A DNA stretch of 64,000 nt from Protostelium mycophagum (lineage: Eukaryota; Evosea; Variosea; Protosteliida; Protosteliaceae): positions 1-64,000 of the forward strand of contig MZNV01001269.1 in NCBI GenBank assembly GCA_002081555.1. Reading direction: 5' to 3'. Below, one piece after another: positions 20,276 to 30,471 of the stretch. The position numbers were made by a program, and so were the translations under genes. The stretch's first letter is position 1. Each line of letters opens with the position of its first letter. The notes under the pieces were generated by a model. The model saw only the letters and a program-made list of their open reading frames with translations, ran no database searches and was not told the DNA's origin.

Positions 20276-23200
20276 ATGCCCAGCAACAAGAAGAAAGAAG
20301 CTGCGCCAAAGAGGGAGAAACCTTCAAAGAATTTGTTCGATGATGAAGAAGAGGAACAAGTGACAGAGAAAAAGAAGCCACAGCTTAAAATCAATCAAGA
20401 ATTTGCCAAGAAATACGAATACAATAAGAGGGCTGATGAGCTTAGAAAAGGTGACAGATGCAGTCCCTTGATGATGATTTTGACTTATTTTTTAGTGAAG
20501 GATCTTAGTATTGCTGATCTGCAGGAGGCAGAGGAAGAAGAGGAAGACGAGTCTAGTGACGATGAAGAGGGTATTTTAGACAATGATAAATGGAATAAGG
20601 TAATTAATTGTTGTTGACTGATTTCTGAATTACCACAGACATTTTTTGAAATCCTTCCCAAGATCATCAACAAAGACCCTGAAATATACAACAAAGACAA
20701 GGTCTTTTTTGAAGGTAATAAGTCACAAATAACATTCTGATCAACACATAAACACAAGACAGATGTACCAGACGACCAGATCGAAATCGGTTCCAAGGAT
20801 AAAGAGGCCAAACCATTATTCCTCAAGGACTACATCAGAGAGAAGGCATTGAACGATCCAGAGGCTTTGATGGACCCTGAAGCTGAGCTGAAAAAGCGAG
20901 CCGAAAGTAACGTGGAACAAGACGAGAGGTATTGATCATCTTCCTTTTCGATCATTAATGTTTACATTGAATAAAAACACGATCAGAATTTATCAAACTT
21001 ACATCAGATAATCCAAAATCTTTCAGGTTGAGAAAAGAGTTCATCAAGGCATCAAAAAAAATCGAGCAAGAAGAAGATGAGGACGATTTCTTCGAGAAGA
21101 AAGTCAAATCCAAAAAGGAAGTGGAAGCTGAGGAGAAGGAGTACGATGACTTTGTCTCCAAAATCAAAAATGCAAACCCTGATGCCGAAGGTGGTGATGA
21201 CATGAAGGTGTGTTTATACTTTTTGAAATTTGATTTTCGCGCCAAATTCTGTCTTTCGCCAAAGAGATCCAATTCACTTTGAAATTTTGGCAGTTAGGAA
21301 TCACGGTAACTACCGTGAGCCGACTACTAATGCTCCGAACGTGCCAAGCACGGTTAAAATTACGGTTATAACCGTGCGCCGGCTGCTACTACCATAGTGT
21401 TGTTTGTGGACAGCAAGCCATCTACAACGATGAAAATAGAATTGATATTGATCCAACAAGGTACTGAACAATTTCTGGAACGGTTCAAATTTAAGCAAAG
21501 AGGACAAATTTTTACGAGACTATCTCCTAAACGAGAGGTGGAGAAACCCCGGAGAAGCAGAGGAGGATGATGACGTAAGCGACCCGATCTTTTTCTGAAT
21601 TTCTGAACCTTTTGTTCCACTTTCATGTAGAAAAAATCTTTCCAACTTTTATGCTGTTACAACTTCACGTCAATTAACGTGGAAGTCACGCCAATTCACG
21701 TGAAATTTGATGAAATTAAAAAACACAGGATGACAATATTGATGAGGCAGAAGAGTTTGAGACGAACAATCTACAACAGAAAGAGCAGGAGTTCAGCGCT
21801 GCTACCGGGTACCATCCCACCAAAGACCAGTGAGTCTATTCGAATTCTGAATTTCTACTTTCGCGCCAAAACACCTCGGCCTCGTTGTAGACACAGAAGA
21901 GAATTAACTGAATTTATTCAGCTTTTCACACAAGAAGGCAGTACTGATAGAGACACATCCACGAAAGATAGAGGACTCTGTGCGTATTGACAGAAAGGCT
22001 GAGAAGCGCAAGGAAGCCAGGAAGGCGAAAGAGGCTAGAAAAGAAGAGGAGAAGAAGGAGAAGGTGCCAGATTTGACATTTCATGACATCGTATACGATG
22101 TCAGATTTGACATTTCATGACATCGTATACGATGTCAGACGTGACGTCATGAGATGTCATATGGGCAAACACAAGCAGCGAAATCTGTTTGTCAATAGAA
22201 GTGTAGTGCCATTTGACTGTGACATCATCACTTTAAACTTGAGATATCATGAAGACATACTGAAGGATTGTAGATCGAGGAGCTCAAGAGGCTTAAAGCA
22301 CTGAAAAAGACTGAGATTATGGACCGCTTGAAGGAAGTACAGGAGCTCACTGGCGCCACCGGTACTTTTTCAAATTTTAAATTTTTTCCACAAAACATCC
22401 CGATAGATTCGAAAATTCCGAGTCCGGAAATCCGATTCGAAAATTTTAAATTTGGACAGACATCGCCACCAAATTCAAAACAGAAGACTTTGATGATGAC
22501 TTTGACCCCGACGCGTGGGATAAGAAGATGGCATCCGTCTTTAACGACGAATACTACGAAGGTGTAGACGATGAGACAGAGAAGCCCGTGTTTGGTGATG
22601 ATGATGAGGGTGTCGTCTTTGATGGAGAGGAAGGTGATGAGGACACCACGGCCGAGTTGAATAATGAAGTCTTGAATGAGGTGAGCCATCTGATGTCACA
22701 AACCATGTTTACTTTCTTGCCACAACCAGCGTATAGAAGACATTTCCCAGTAGAAATGAGATATAAAGAACCAAATGAGTTGAAGCTGACCTGAAAAGGT
22801 CCGAAACATAACCAAGAAAAAATTCAGAGCAGAGAAGAAAAACATGTTGGCCAAGGCGAAAGAGCTAAATCTTGACACCTTCTTAGACGATTACTATAAA
22901 CTGGACTATGAAGATCTGGTGAGTGTCATTATGACGTATCTGATAGATCGTCACGTCAGATCTGACGTGTGTCAGATCGCAGGAGAGATCCCGTGCAGAT
23001 TCAAATACACCCAAGTCAATGCAGACACTTTCGGACTGTCGCTTGATGAGATCCTGACCACTGATGACAAAGACCTCAACCGTAAAGCATCTTTCAAACG
23101 TGTTAAGAGAGTGTGAGTACTTCTATGCAATAAGTTGCGGATCATGACAGAATCATGCCCCATCAGTGTTGATGCTTTGCGGCAGAGCCGAAGCGCATAG

Positions 23201-23676
23201 GTTTGTGTCACAAGATCATATTGTGAACTGCGGCATTGACTTTGACACTCTCCGGCATATATAGACAAAGACATGCTGACATTTCGTGTTGCATCATTGC
23301 AGATCGACCATCACGATGCTGATGTCAACACAGTTACGATGAGGACGCTTCATCTGCTATTTCCTTTAAGAAGCAGAAGAAATCAAAAACTGAAGAGTCA
23401 GAAGACTACAACGACAATCACAGTTACGGAAACAGCCGATATGATAATTACGGTGGCGGAAGAGGAGGACAGCGAGGGGGAAGGGGTGGCCGAGGCGGTG
23501 GCCGCGGGAACTACAACAACTATAATAACAACAACTACAATGACAATTACAATAACAAATACAAAAGTAATTACAATAACAACTACAACAGTAATTACAA
23601 CAACAACTACAACAGTAATTACAACAACAAGCGAGGCGGATTCAAGCCGAGAGGCAGAGGAAAGAGTGAAGAATAA
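20276..23676 (+). CDS. KRI1: KRI1 ribosome-biogenesis protein with RGG/Asn-rich tail
   Basis: KRI1 acts in the nucleolus in 40S subunit assembly. The N-terminus (MPSNKKKEAAPKREKPSKN) is lysine-rich and acidic; family blocks follow: LKINQEFAKKYEYNKRADEL, TFFEILPKIINKDPEIYNKD, KPLFLKDYIREKAL, FLRDYLLNERW, IEELKRLKALKKTEIMDRLK, EVQELTGATG, RNITKKKFRAEKKNMLAKAK and the C-terminal KRI1 domain PCRFKYTQVNADTFGLSLDE with TTDDKDLNRKASFK. The last exon is unlike animal or yeast KRI1: RGGRGGRGGGRGNYNNYNN, then repeated SNYNNNYN units and a second RGG (KRGGFKPRGRG), ending TAA at 23674-23676. About 12 exons. One intron (about 22064-22270) carries a duplicated palindrome. AATAAA overlaps the stop codon. 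Confidence 0.88.
22069..22137. repeat. 34-bp direct repeat with an 18-bp perfect palindrome
   Basis: Two adjacent copies of a 34-bp unit each contain GACATCGTATACGATGTC, a perfect palindrome, at 22085-22102 and 22119-22136. TGACGTCA and further GACATC-type words follow immediately. The repeat lies inside a KRI1 intron. Confidence 0.85.
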
Positions 23677-23851
23677 AGTCTTGAGTCTTCCATTGTTAAA
23701 TAACACCTCCTGACAATCCTTATGAAAATCACTTATCTCTACATTTCAGAGCATTTTGCATGATGACCAGCTGATCAAGAGAACAACATGCAAAGAGAAG
23801 GAAACAATAAAAGAACAAAGCAAAAAAACTCTGGACATTTTTATTTATTGA

Positions 23852-24370
23852 TCATGTGGACCACATTTCAATTTCTGTTGGTTTGTGGTTGACTAAATAA
23901 ACCCTTCCAAAAATCATGTTGGTCTCAGGGTTAAAATGAGAATCAGAATTGTAGGTTTCAGAGGCATATTCTTCGTTTCTAATTGAAAATCCACCCACGA
24001 AACTCAAGATAACATATTTGCCATTGTACTGTTTTGGATGACGTACAACTAAAAGAAGACAAACTTTGTTGCAGCACAGGTTCTTAAACTCGTCAATGTA
24101 ATTCTCCCTCACTTAGATACATCTCCAAAAAATTTGTTGCTGGGCCTCTTCAGCGGATGCCCATGAAGTGTCAGGTTTCAGTTCTCCAGCAAAATAATGC
24201 ACAACACAACAGCCCAATGCAGTCTTCGATGAGGGAGCCTCACATTATCAGATGGGCGATCTGCTGCCCAAAGATTCGAGTCGCTTCGGAAAAACTTCTG
24301 ATACAGAATGTCGACTCTAGGATTGTCGACCACCAGTTTTCCCCTTTGTTTTGGCTTGTCCTTTTTCTGT
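23852..24370 (-). CDS. Unrecognised minus-strand gene, exon structure unresolved
   Basis: Three protein-like stretches lie on the minus strand. The first (about 24370-24260) reads KGKLVVDNPRVDILYQKFF then RSDSNLWAADRPSDN. The second (about 24245-24118) reads SSKTALGCCVVHYFAGELKP then DTSWASAEEAQQQIFWRCI and a stop. The third (24112-23852) reads YIDEFKNLCCNKVCLLLVV then KYVILSFVGGFSIRNEEY and stops at 23852. The first two are in adjacent frames with no obvious intron between them, so a very short intron, an assembly error or a real frameshift are all possible. No start codon was fixed. The family is not recognised. It lies between the KRI1 3' end and the divergent NACA start. Confidence 0.4.
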
Positions 24371-24411
24371 TGATCTTACATCCACGATCCGCAAAAACAC
24401 AGAGAGAAGAG

Positions 24412-25205
24412 ATGGCCGCAGGTGAGTCTTTACTTTGTTTTGTTTCAAATATTATTTGAGATGAGTAATGAGATCAGAGAACACCCCCACAAATGAGAAG
24501 GCTACCGTCGAGGAGGTCGAATCTTCTGACGATGAGGAAGTCCCCGCCCTCGAGAACACCGCCGAGGGTAAGTCAGATTTCAAGATCTTCCTTTACTGCA
24601 TCTTGATTAAAAAAAAATGGCGAGATCATAGTTGACTCAAATGTGATCGAAGCAATCTTATCCAAGGATACATCTTAATTCATGATGTAGGAGCCGACAA
24701 GGGAGGAAAGCAGAGCAGATCCGAGAAGAAGAGCAGAAAGGCCATGGCCAAGCTCGGCATGAAGCCCGTCTCCGGAATTGCCCGTGTTACCTTGAAGAAG
24801 GCCAAGACTGTAAGTGATTCACACTCGATTTTTCGACATATTTCATGATCTCATATGAAATAGATCCTCTTCGTCATCTCCAAGCCCGACGTCTACAAGT
24901 CCCCCGCCTCCGACACCTACATCATCTTCGGTGAGGCCAAGATCGAGGATCTTGCCAACAGCGGTGCTGAGCGTGCCGTCAAGAAGTTCGAGACCGCCGA
25001 AGCCAACGACGATGTCCCCGAGCTCGTAGAGTCTGGTGCCACCCCCGCTGCCGACGACAACGAGTCCGCCGATGAGACCGGTGTTGAGGCTAAGGACATT
25101 GAGCTCGTTATGACTCAGGCCAACTGCTCCAGACCCGCCGCCGTGAAGGCTCTTAAGAAGTCAGGCGGAGATATCGTTAACGCCATCATGGAACTGACGA
25201 TGTGA
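24412..25205 (+). CDS. NACA: Nascent polypeptide-associated complex subunit alpha
   Basis: NAC alpha binds the ribosome exit tunnel with NAC beta and shields nascent chains. Three introns split the gene after MAA, after an acidic stretch ([17 protein letters not shown]) and after LKKAKT. The NAC domain is clear: [52 protein letters not shown] and [11 protein letters not shown]. The C-terminal UBA reads [20 protein letters not shown] then [16 protein letters not shown] and TGA at 25203-25205. Total about 200 residues, normal for the family. Exons use C-ending codons (GCC, AAG, ATC, GAC) far more than neighbours, as expected for a highly expressed gene, and none of the dispersed words described below occurs in it. 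Confidence 0.95.
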
Positions 25206-25240
25206 GCGGATTTCTATACTATGGTTCGGCTCTTCTCTCG

Positions 25241-25246
25241 AATAAA
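25241..25246 (+). terminator. Polyadenylation signal of NACA
   Basis: AATAAA lies 36 bp downstream of the NACA stop codon. Confidence 0.6.
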
Positions 25247-25420
25247 AAGGACGGGAAAAGAATGATATCATCCTCTAAGTTGGATTACTGCTGTACAAAC
25301 GTGTTCTACAGCTTTCTGTGATCAGATGGGTTGTGCACTCTTCCTCTGTGCAACGTCGAAACAGATGGAAAAATTTGTGTTGTAGTCGATGTTGATGAAA
25401 TTACCCGAACAAACATTAAG

Positions 25421-27980
25421 ATGAGCGAGCCACGCGAAGAGACTAGAGAAGGATGGGGCTTAGACACACATTATGATGCCATCATACTTGGAACTGGACT
25501 CGTTGAGTCTCTGGTTTCTGCGTAAGTTTCAAAGCTGCCAAGACGAATTAAATCTGTTTGATCTGACGCGACTTCAGAGGTATCTCTCGAATCGGGAAGA
25601 CTGTCCTTCATTTGGACAAAAATGATTTTTATGGGGTCTATCAATCCTACTTTACGTTTCAAGCTTTCGAAGAATTATTGAAGAGTGAGAATGTCACATC
25701 TTCTACATCTGATTTCGGTAAGAATTGATGAAATGTTCTTCAGTTGAATGATGATCGCAGAAATCTCCCCTGATAGAGGAACGATCAGATTGTTTAACAC
25801 GGAAAGGCGCGTGTACACAGTCTATAAGGTCATACAAGCGCCAGAGCAACCAACAGTAGCCCATCCGATCAAAGATGAAGAGAAAGATTCTACAGAAAAT
25901 TCTTCAGAAGAATCTCAGAAAATTTCTCCAGAAGAAACTGTACAAAATCCATCTACAACCAGTCAACCCCTCGTACAACCCCACGACCCCCTCCCAGATC
26001 TCCAATCAAGATCTAGACACTTTAACATAGATCTGTCACCCAACTTCTTTTATTCTGAAGGCCAAGAGATTAAACAGGTCGTCTTTGCGAAGGCTGAGAT
26101 ATATCTAGAGTACAAAGCATTGGACGGAGTTTATTTTTATTCTGATGGGGAGATCAGACAGGTAAGATCCACATGGATTTCAGAATTTTGAAAGTGGAAA
26201 AAATCTTTGGAATTGTATATTTTTTTTATAAAAATTGAATGGGATAGGTGCCGACATCAAAGTCCGACATTTTCAGTTGTAAATTCATATCTCTGCTGGA
26301 GAAGAGATCTCTTGGAAAATTCTTGGAATTTGTCACGAAGGAAGAGAACTTGAAGACTTTGGACCCCGAGGCCCCCTTTCTGAATGTCTTAAAGTCTCAA
26401 AATCTGAATGAGAAATTGACTAATATTGTGATGCACGGAATCGCTTTTACACTCACAGACCAAAAGAAAGGTCAGTTGTCATTCCACTGAAGCATAAATT
26501 CCCATCTACAACGGTGTAAACACTCGCAGATCCTATATCTACAAAGAAGGGTCTGAGGATATTGGATACTACGATCAGATCTACTGGCAGATATAGCTCC
26601 AATCAATTTTTGGCGCAATTATATGGAATCAGCGAATTACCACAGGCATTCTGCAGGTAAAAATTATTTTAAGATATGTCCACAGAATTTTCACATTTTA
26701 TTTTAAGGATTCTACTGTAGGCAAAGTATTCGTGGCTTTGCTGCAAGCTAGTATTAAGGACCTGCACTAGTCCGATTTTACCGTGACTCGCACGCGGTAT
26801 CGATTTCCGAGTCACGGTTGGTTACCGTGTGGAGTCGGACTCGTGCAGATCCTTAACTTGTCTAAACACATAAAAATAGAATCGTATTGAGACTTTGAGA
26901 CTGACTGTACATCAGGATAAGTGCAGTATGCGGGGGTGTACATATGCTCAGGAACACATTAAAGGAGGTCAAGATAGAGGACAACGTCTACAAAGGCGTT
27001 GTAGATGAGTCCGGACGACATCTCACCAGTCAATATTTCATTAGTAACGCAGAATATTTCCCGAAATTTCAAGAGGGACCACAAGAGTCAGTCATTTCAC
27101 CGAAATTTCACTGAACTTTTGACGAAATTTCAGGTATATTTCCAGATGCGTGGTGATATGTGAAGAATCTCTTGTAAAAGGACAAGACACTATATTGCTA
27201 TCTTTACCGCCAACAAACACGGTCGTAAATCCTGTTTTAGTCATGCAGTATGGACCAGGGCTCTGCGCGACACCCCCTGGAAAATGTAGGATTCTTTGGC
27301 ACGTTGTAGATGTCACGAGACTTTTAGACATATTTTTCGATGTGAAGCATTTGTTTGCCGTTGCTGTGTTATGTGTTTATATTTTTCGGCTCTGCTGCAG
27401 AGTATTGCTCTCATCTATAATATTTACATGTGTAGATATGGTACATCTGTCCTGCAAAAGCACTGGGACAGCAAAACAAGACCTTGAGACCGTTGTAGAT
27501 ATGCTTTTCCACGTGTCGACCGAAGCAGGTGATTTGAAAATTGGAAACGGTGGAAATAACTCTTCACAGAACCTTCTTCCAGCACGAAGCCCACCATCTT
27601 GTACACGGCGTATTTCAATCTTCCAGTCTTAAAGTCTCAAGATCCCTCTAAATTTCCTGGAAACTTCGCATTGACTGATGACCCCACCATGGGGGGTGTC
27701 GGCTGTGCTGAATTATTCGAGCAGGCCCAGACAATTTTTGGAAAATTCTTCCCTGGAGAACCCTTCATCCCAAAAATGGAAGAAAGAATCTGGGACGATG
27801 TGAGTTTTTGCCTTCGTGTTTCAATCTAATAAAAATGTACAGAAGGAGCCTGAAGACGTCGACAAGCAGCCTAAAGCTGAACGGAACACGGACAACAACC
27901 AAGAACAGCAAGTTGAAGAGAAGAAGATAGAGAAGGCCTCGACAGAGTCTGTCTCTGATTCTGAAGAACACAATAAATAA
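25421..27980 (+). CDS. Rab escort protein (REP/CHM, GDI superfamily)
   Basis: REP presents newly made Rab GTPases to geranylgeranyl transferase II and delivers them to membranes. The dinucleotide-binding start YDAIILGTGLVESLVSAGIS and RIGKTVLHLDKNDFYGVY has the GTGLxES form that separates REP from GDI. An acidic insert (HPIKDEEKDSTENSSEESQK) follows, then HFNIDLSPNFFYSEG, SKSDIFSCKFISLLEKRSLG and KFLEFV, matching the REP block around SRADVFNSKQL-VEKRMLMKF. Later exons: LNEKLTNIVMHGIAFTL, ISAVCGGVYMLRNTLKEV and NPVLVMQYGPGLC. The last exon is acidic and ends SVSDSEEHNK, TAA 27978-27980. About 10 introns; the one at about 26660-26930 contains a foldback element. The acidic insert is typical of REP. 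Confidence 0.9.
26758..26852. mobile_element. 95-bp foldback element flanked by TTAA
   Basis: Inverted arms of about 18 bp (GGACCTGCACTAGTCCGA and the near-complement of TCGGACTCGTGCAGATCC, two mismatches) enclose a second inverted pair (ACCGTGACTCG and CGAGTCACGGT). TTAA sits on both sides (26754-26757 and 26853-26856), like the target duplication of piggyBac-type elements. It has no coding capacity. It lies in a REP intron and was probably spliced out harmlessly. Confidence 0.55.
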
Positions 27981-28093
27981 TTTGAATATTCGAGACTTAT
28001 TTTCCAGTAGCTTCAAAGATCATCCTTTATGCAAAGTTTCATCCGATCAAAGGTTGTCTCTGAAGCTGGCAGACACTCTACATCCTTGAAGTC

Positions 28094-28442
28094 ATGGTGT
28101 TGATTGACACCAACTACCTCTTCTCGTTGCGTCCTCCCTCCCCGGTTCTTGAAACTGTTTCGGTTTCTTTCTGGCCCTGGATCAATGTTGAAATTCGCGA
28201 CCTATCTTAAATCTGCGATGTCATTTTGGTTCTCAGCGAACATTCACCTCGATCTACTGGCATGCTTTGGGAAAAAAGCGGTGAGGTTAGATGATGGAGA
28301 AACAAGTGGAATAGTGAGGGTAGATGATGGAGAAACAAGGGACTGGGAAGAAATGAAGGGACTGTGGGCGACAGGAGAAGTGACAATTTATGCCTTATGT
28401 ATCATATATTTATTTGTCGGATTGTATCACGGTCTACAATGA
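28094..28442 (+). CDS. Small gene with a C-terminal membrane segment (uncertain)
   Basis: ATG at 28094 opens MVLIDTNYLFSLRPPSPVLE. The frame containing SANIHLDLLACFGKKAVRL runs to TAG at 28440-28442 and ends with a hydrophobic helix (TIYALCIIYLFVGLYHGLQ), a tail-anchor-like arrangement. At least one intron is needed to join the two frames; TTTTGGTTCTCAG at about 28212-28224 is a good acceptor, but the donor is not settled. A 33-bp in-frame duplication gives VRLDDGETSGI and VRVDDGETRDW. No family is recognised. It lies 110 bp after REP on the same strand. Confidence 0.4.
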
Positions 28443-29213
28443 GGTAGACTGTAACAAAATTGAATACAATCACATCACAATGGACAACATGACATTTACC
28501 GTTCAACCCACTCCCAGCCAGCTTCAATGGCTGTGTCAGAATAATTCAAATACTTCGTTGGTCACCTTGATAATGCAAGAAATGATACTGTCCACACAAT
28601 GAGGGTGCTTGTCTCATATCTGCAGAACAGCGCCTCAATAGTTGCGCTGTGGCATCAGATGAAATGCCTGGCCAGAGTACAATTTTCCAACAAAAGAAAT
28701 AGTGTGCTATCCCCAGATGACAGGAGAAACCGTTGACTGAAAGATCATTTATTGCTGCATACAATTTCTGACTGCAACCTGTCAAGAATCAATGTGCTGG
28801 TTACAGTGCCTCAGTCTATATCAATATTTAACACTTCTGTGACCATTGCCAGTAACACATCAGGAAAGTACTTTGCGTTGAGACTATTTGATTCTTATTT
28901 TAATAAAAAATTTCACATCAGAAAATATTTCTTTGAAAAGCACGAAAAATAATCAATGCACAAAAAACTTTTAAAAATAATGTTTTGATGAAATTGATCT
29001 GTTTTTTATAATTTTCCTAGAGTCTTTGACATTTGAAATCATGAATAGTTCCTGGCACAAATTCTTTGTGAAGAATTTTGGATTGTGGAGCATGAGATAA
29101 TGCAATAAAGAGTGACTCTGATTTTGTCAAACAAAAGTTAATCATGTCGATGTGACATCATTGGCATTGCTTGAAATCTGAATACATGAATGAAATAAAG
29201 AGACGCTCACAAT
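28443..29213. other. Gene-poor interval between the tail-anchored-like ORF and the TXNDC15-like gene
   Basis: Plus-strand fragments such as YNHITMDNMTFTVQPT (about 28460) and SISIFNTSVTIASNTSGKY (about 28815) resemble the Asn/Thr-rich beta-helix segments of the receptor kinase at 55.8 kb, so a decayed relative is possible, but no continuous structure is visible. The rest is AT-rich and without features. Confidence 0.35.
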
Positions 29214-29870
29214 TCACTTTAGCCATTTCAGGCAATGTTTTGCCGTGTAATAAACAAACAGAAAGACGACCGAGAAAGTCATCCAGACGTCTGGTCTCCT
29301 GTCTATATGTTCTAATGGCTGGATCGTTGGCTCTTCCACCTCCAGCGCTTCCTCTCCTGTGATTCTGTCAATGAAAAATGATGTAAAATAATGGAGGATC
29401 ACCAGTGATTTTTGTGACAAATGATTGGATGTTCTTTAATTTTTTCTCCTCTCTGTACAAATAAGAAGATCCATTCCCATTTAATAGTAATAATTTGGGT
29501 AAAATGGCCACATCGTGTCTAAGCAGTATCAGCAATCAACAATCCATGATTTACAGACTTGGTGTTCAAAGAAGGATAACGGTAAGCATCGATCTGAACA
29601 GCAGTAATGTTTGGAAATGATTGAGCCACTGCAGCGTAAGTTGGAGCGAAGTATTGACTAAATGGACACCAGCTCGCCATGAACTGATCTCTTGAGCAAA
29701 ACAAAATGGTTTTTCCTCACCTTCACCAGCATGAATCTTCCAGGTTCTAAACCGGTGATCAACTCCTTCAGCTCCGTATCATTTACATCGCGTACTGGTT
29801 TGATGGCCTGAGTAAAATTCGTACATATGCAGAGGTAAGTCAGGAGGATGAACGTTTCTCTCCAATTCAT
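29214..29870 (-). CDS. TXNDC15-like transmembrane thioredoxin
   Basis: The start at 29870 gives a signal peptide (MNWRETFILLTYLCICTNFT). The thioredoxin fold follows: ELKELITGLEPGRFMLV, then FMASWCPFSQYFAPTYAAVA with a WCPFS site matching TXNDC15, FPNITAVQIDAYRYPSLNTK, then ILPKLLLLNGNGSSYLYRE and KNIQSFVTKITG. The final exon holds an acidic stretch (EEALEVEEPTIQPLEHIDRR) and one membrane helix (VWMTFSVVFLFVYYTAK), with a stop at 29214-29216. TXNDC15 in vertebrates is an ER/ciliogenesis factor linked to Meckel-type ciliopathy. The order signal, thioredoxin, single C-terminal membrane helix and the CPFS site all agree. The active site has one cysteine, so classic oxidoreductase activity is unlikely. 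Confidence 0.8.
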
Positions 29871-29894
29871 CCAAGGATTTCAGGAATTCGTGAG

Positions 29895-30471
29895 TCAATG
29901 GCGCGAAAAGTCGTTTTGTTCGTTGTAGTGAACAGAGACAAAATCTTTGGTGAAGAGAAGATGATGGTTCAGACCGTTATCTTCCTCACTAAGAAATGCC
30001 TCTAGCTCATTGAGCAGGGGTTCAAATGATCGAAAATAATTAAAAAATTCCCTCCACGGTCGTGGTGATCATCAAATTCGCTGATCTATCACCAGCAACA
30101 CTTGGAGCATGGTGACTCACACGCCCAGACGGTCTTGTCTATTGATGAAAGCATATCTTTCTTTTTTGTTATTCAACAATGATTCATGCATGCTAAAAAT
30201 AGATCACAGCCACAACTAAACGAATTCCAACATCCACTACTTCTCTTGCCTAAAAAGCTTTTTCTCTGACAACAAAAATCGCAAGAGGAGGATAATGAGC
30301 TCCATAAGCGCCATAAGACATGTTGTGGTTGTTGGCCAACACGACTTCAAAATTACAACGGACGTTCGTTGTAATTTTGAAGGAGGATTTTTTCGCTGGA
30401 AAACTGCGACCACCCTGATAACGCCAACGTAAATTTAATTGACCGAGACGGGACTCTAAAGGCCCTAACAT
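29895..30471 (-). CDS. One or two small unrecognised minus-strand genes
   Basis: Two parts. The 5' part runs from ATG 30471 (MLGPLESRLGQLNLRWRYQG, SFKITTNVRCNFEVVLANNH, YGAHYPPLAIFVVREK) to a TAG at 30250. It could end there or splice onward. The 3' part starts at an ATG at 30191 behind a good acceptor (TCTATTTTTAG) and reads MHESLLNNKKERYAFINRQD, then via two short introns LEAFLSEEDNGLNHHLLFTK and VSVHYNEQNDFSRH to a stop at 29895. Both look like real protein, but no family was recognised. The minus ATG overlaps the plus ATG of the HECT gene by two bases. Confidence 0.4.

Noticed and set aside
23398-23706. Valine-rich minus-strand open frame of 102 codons
   Set aside because: It is the complement of the AAC/GTT-rich repeat that encodes the Asn-rich KRI1 tail. 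The composition is an artefact of the repeat.
24917-25099. Ser/Ala-rich minus-strand open frame inside NACA
   Set aside because: A shadow of the strongly codon-biased NACA exon.
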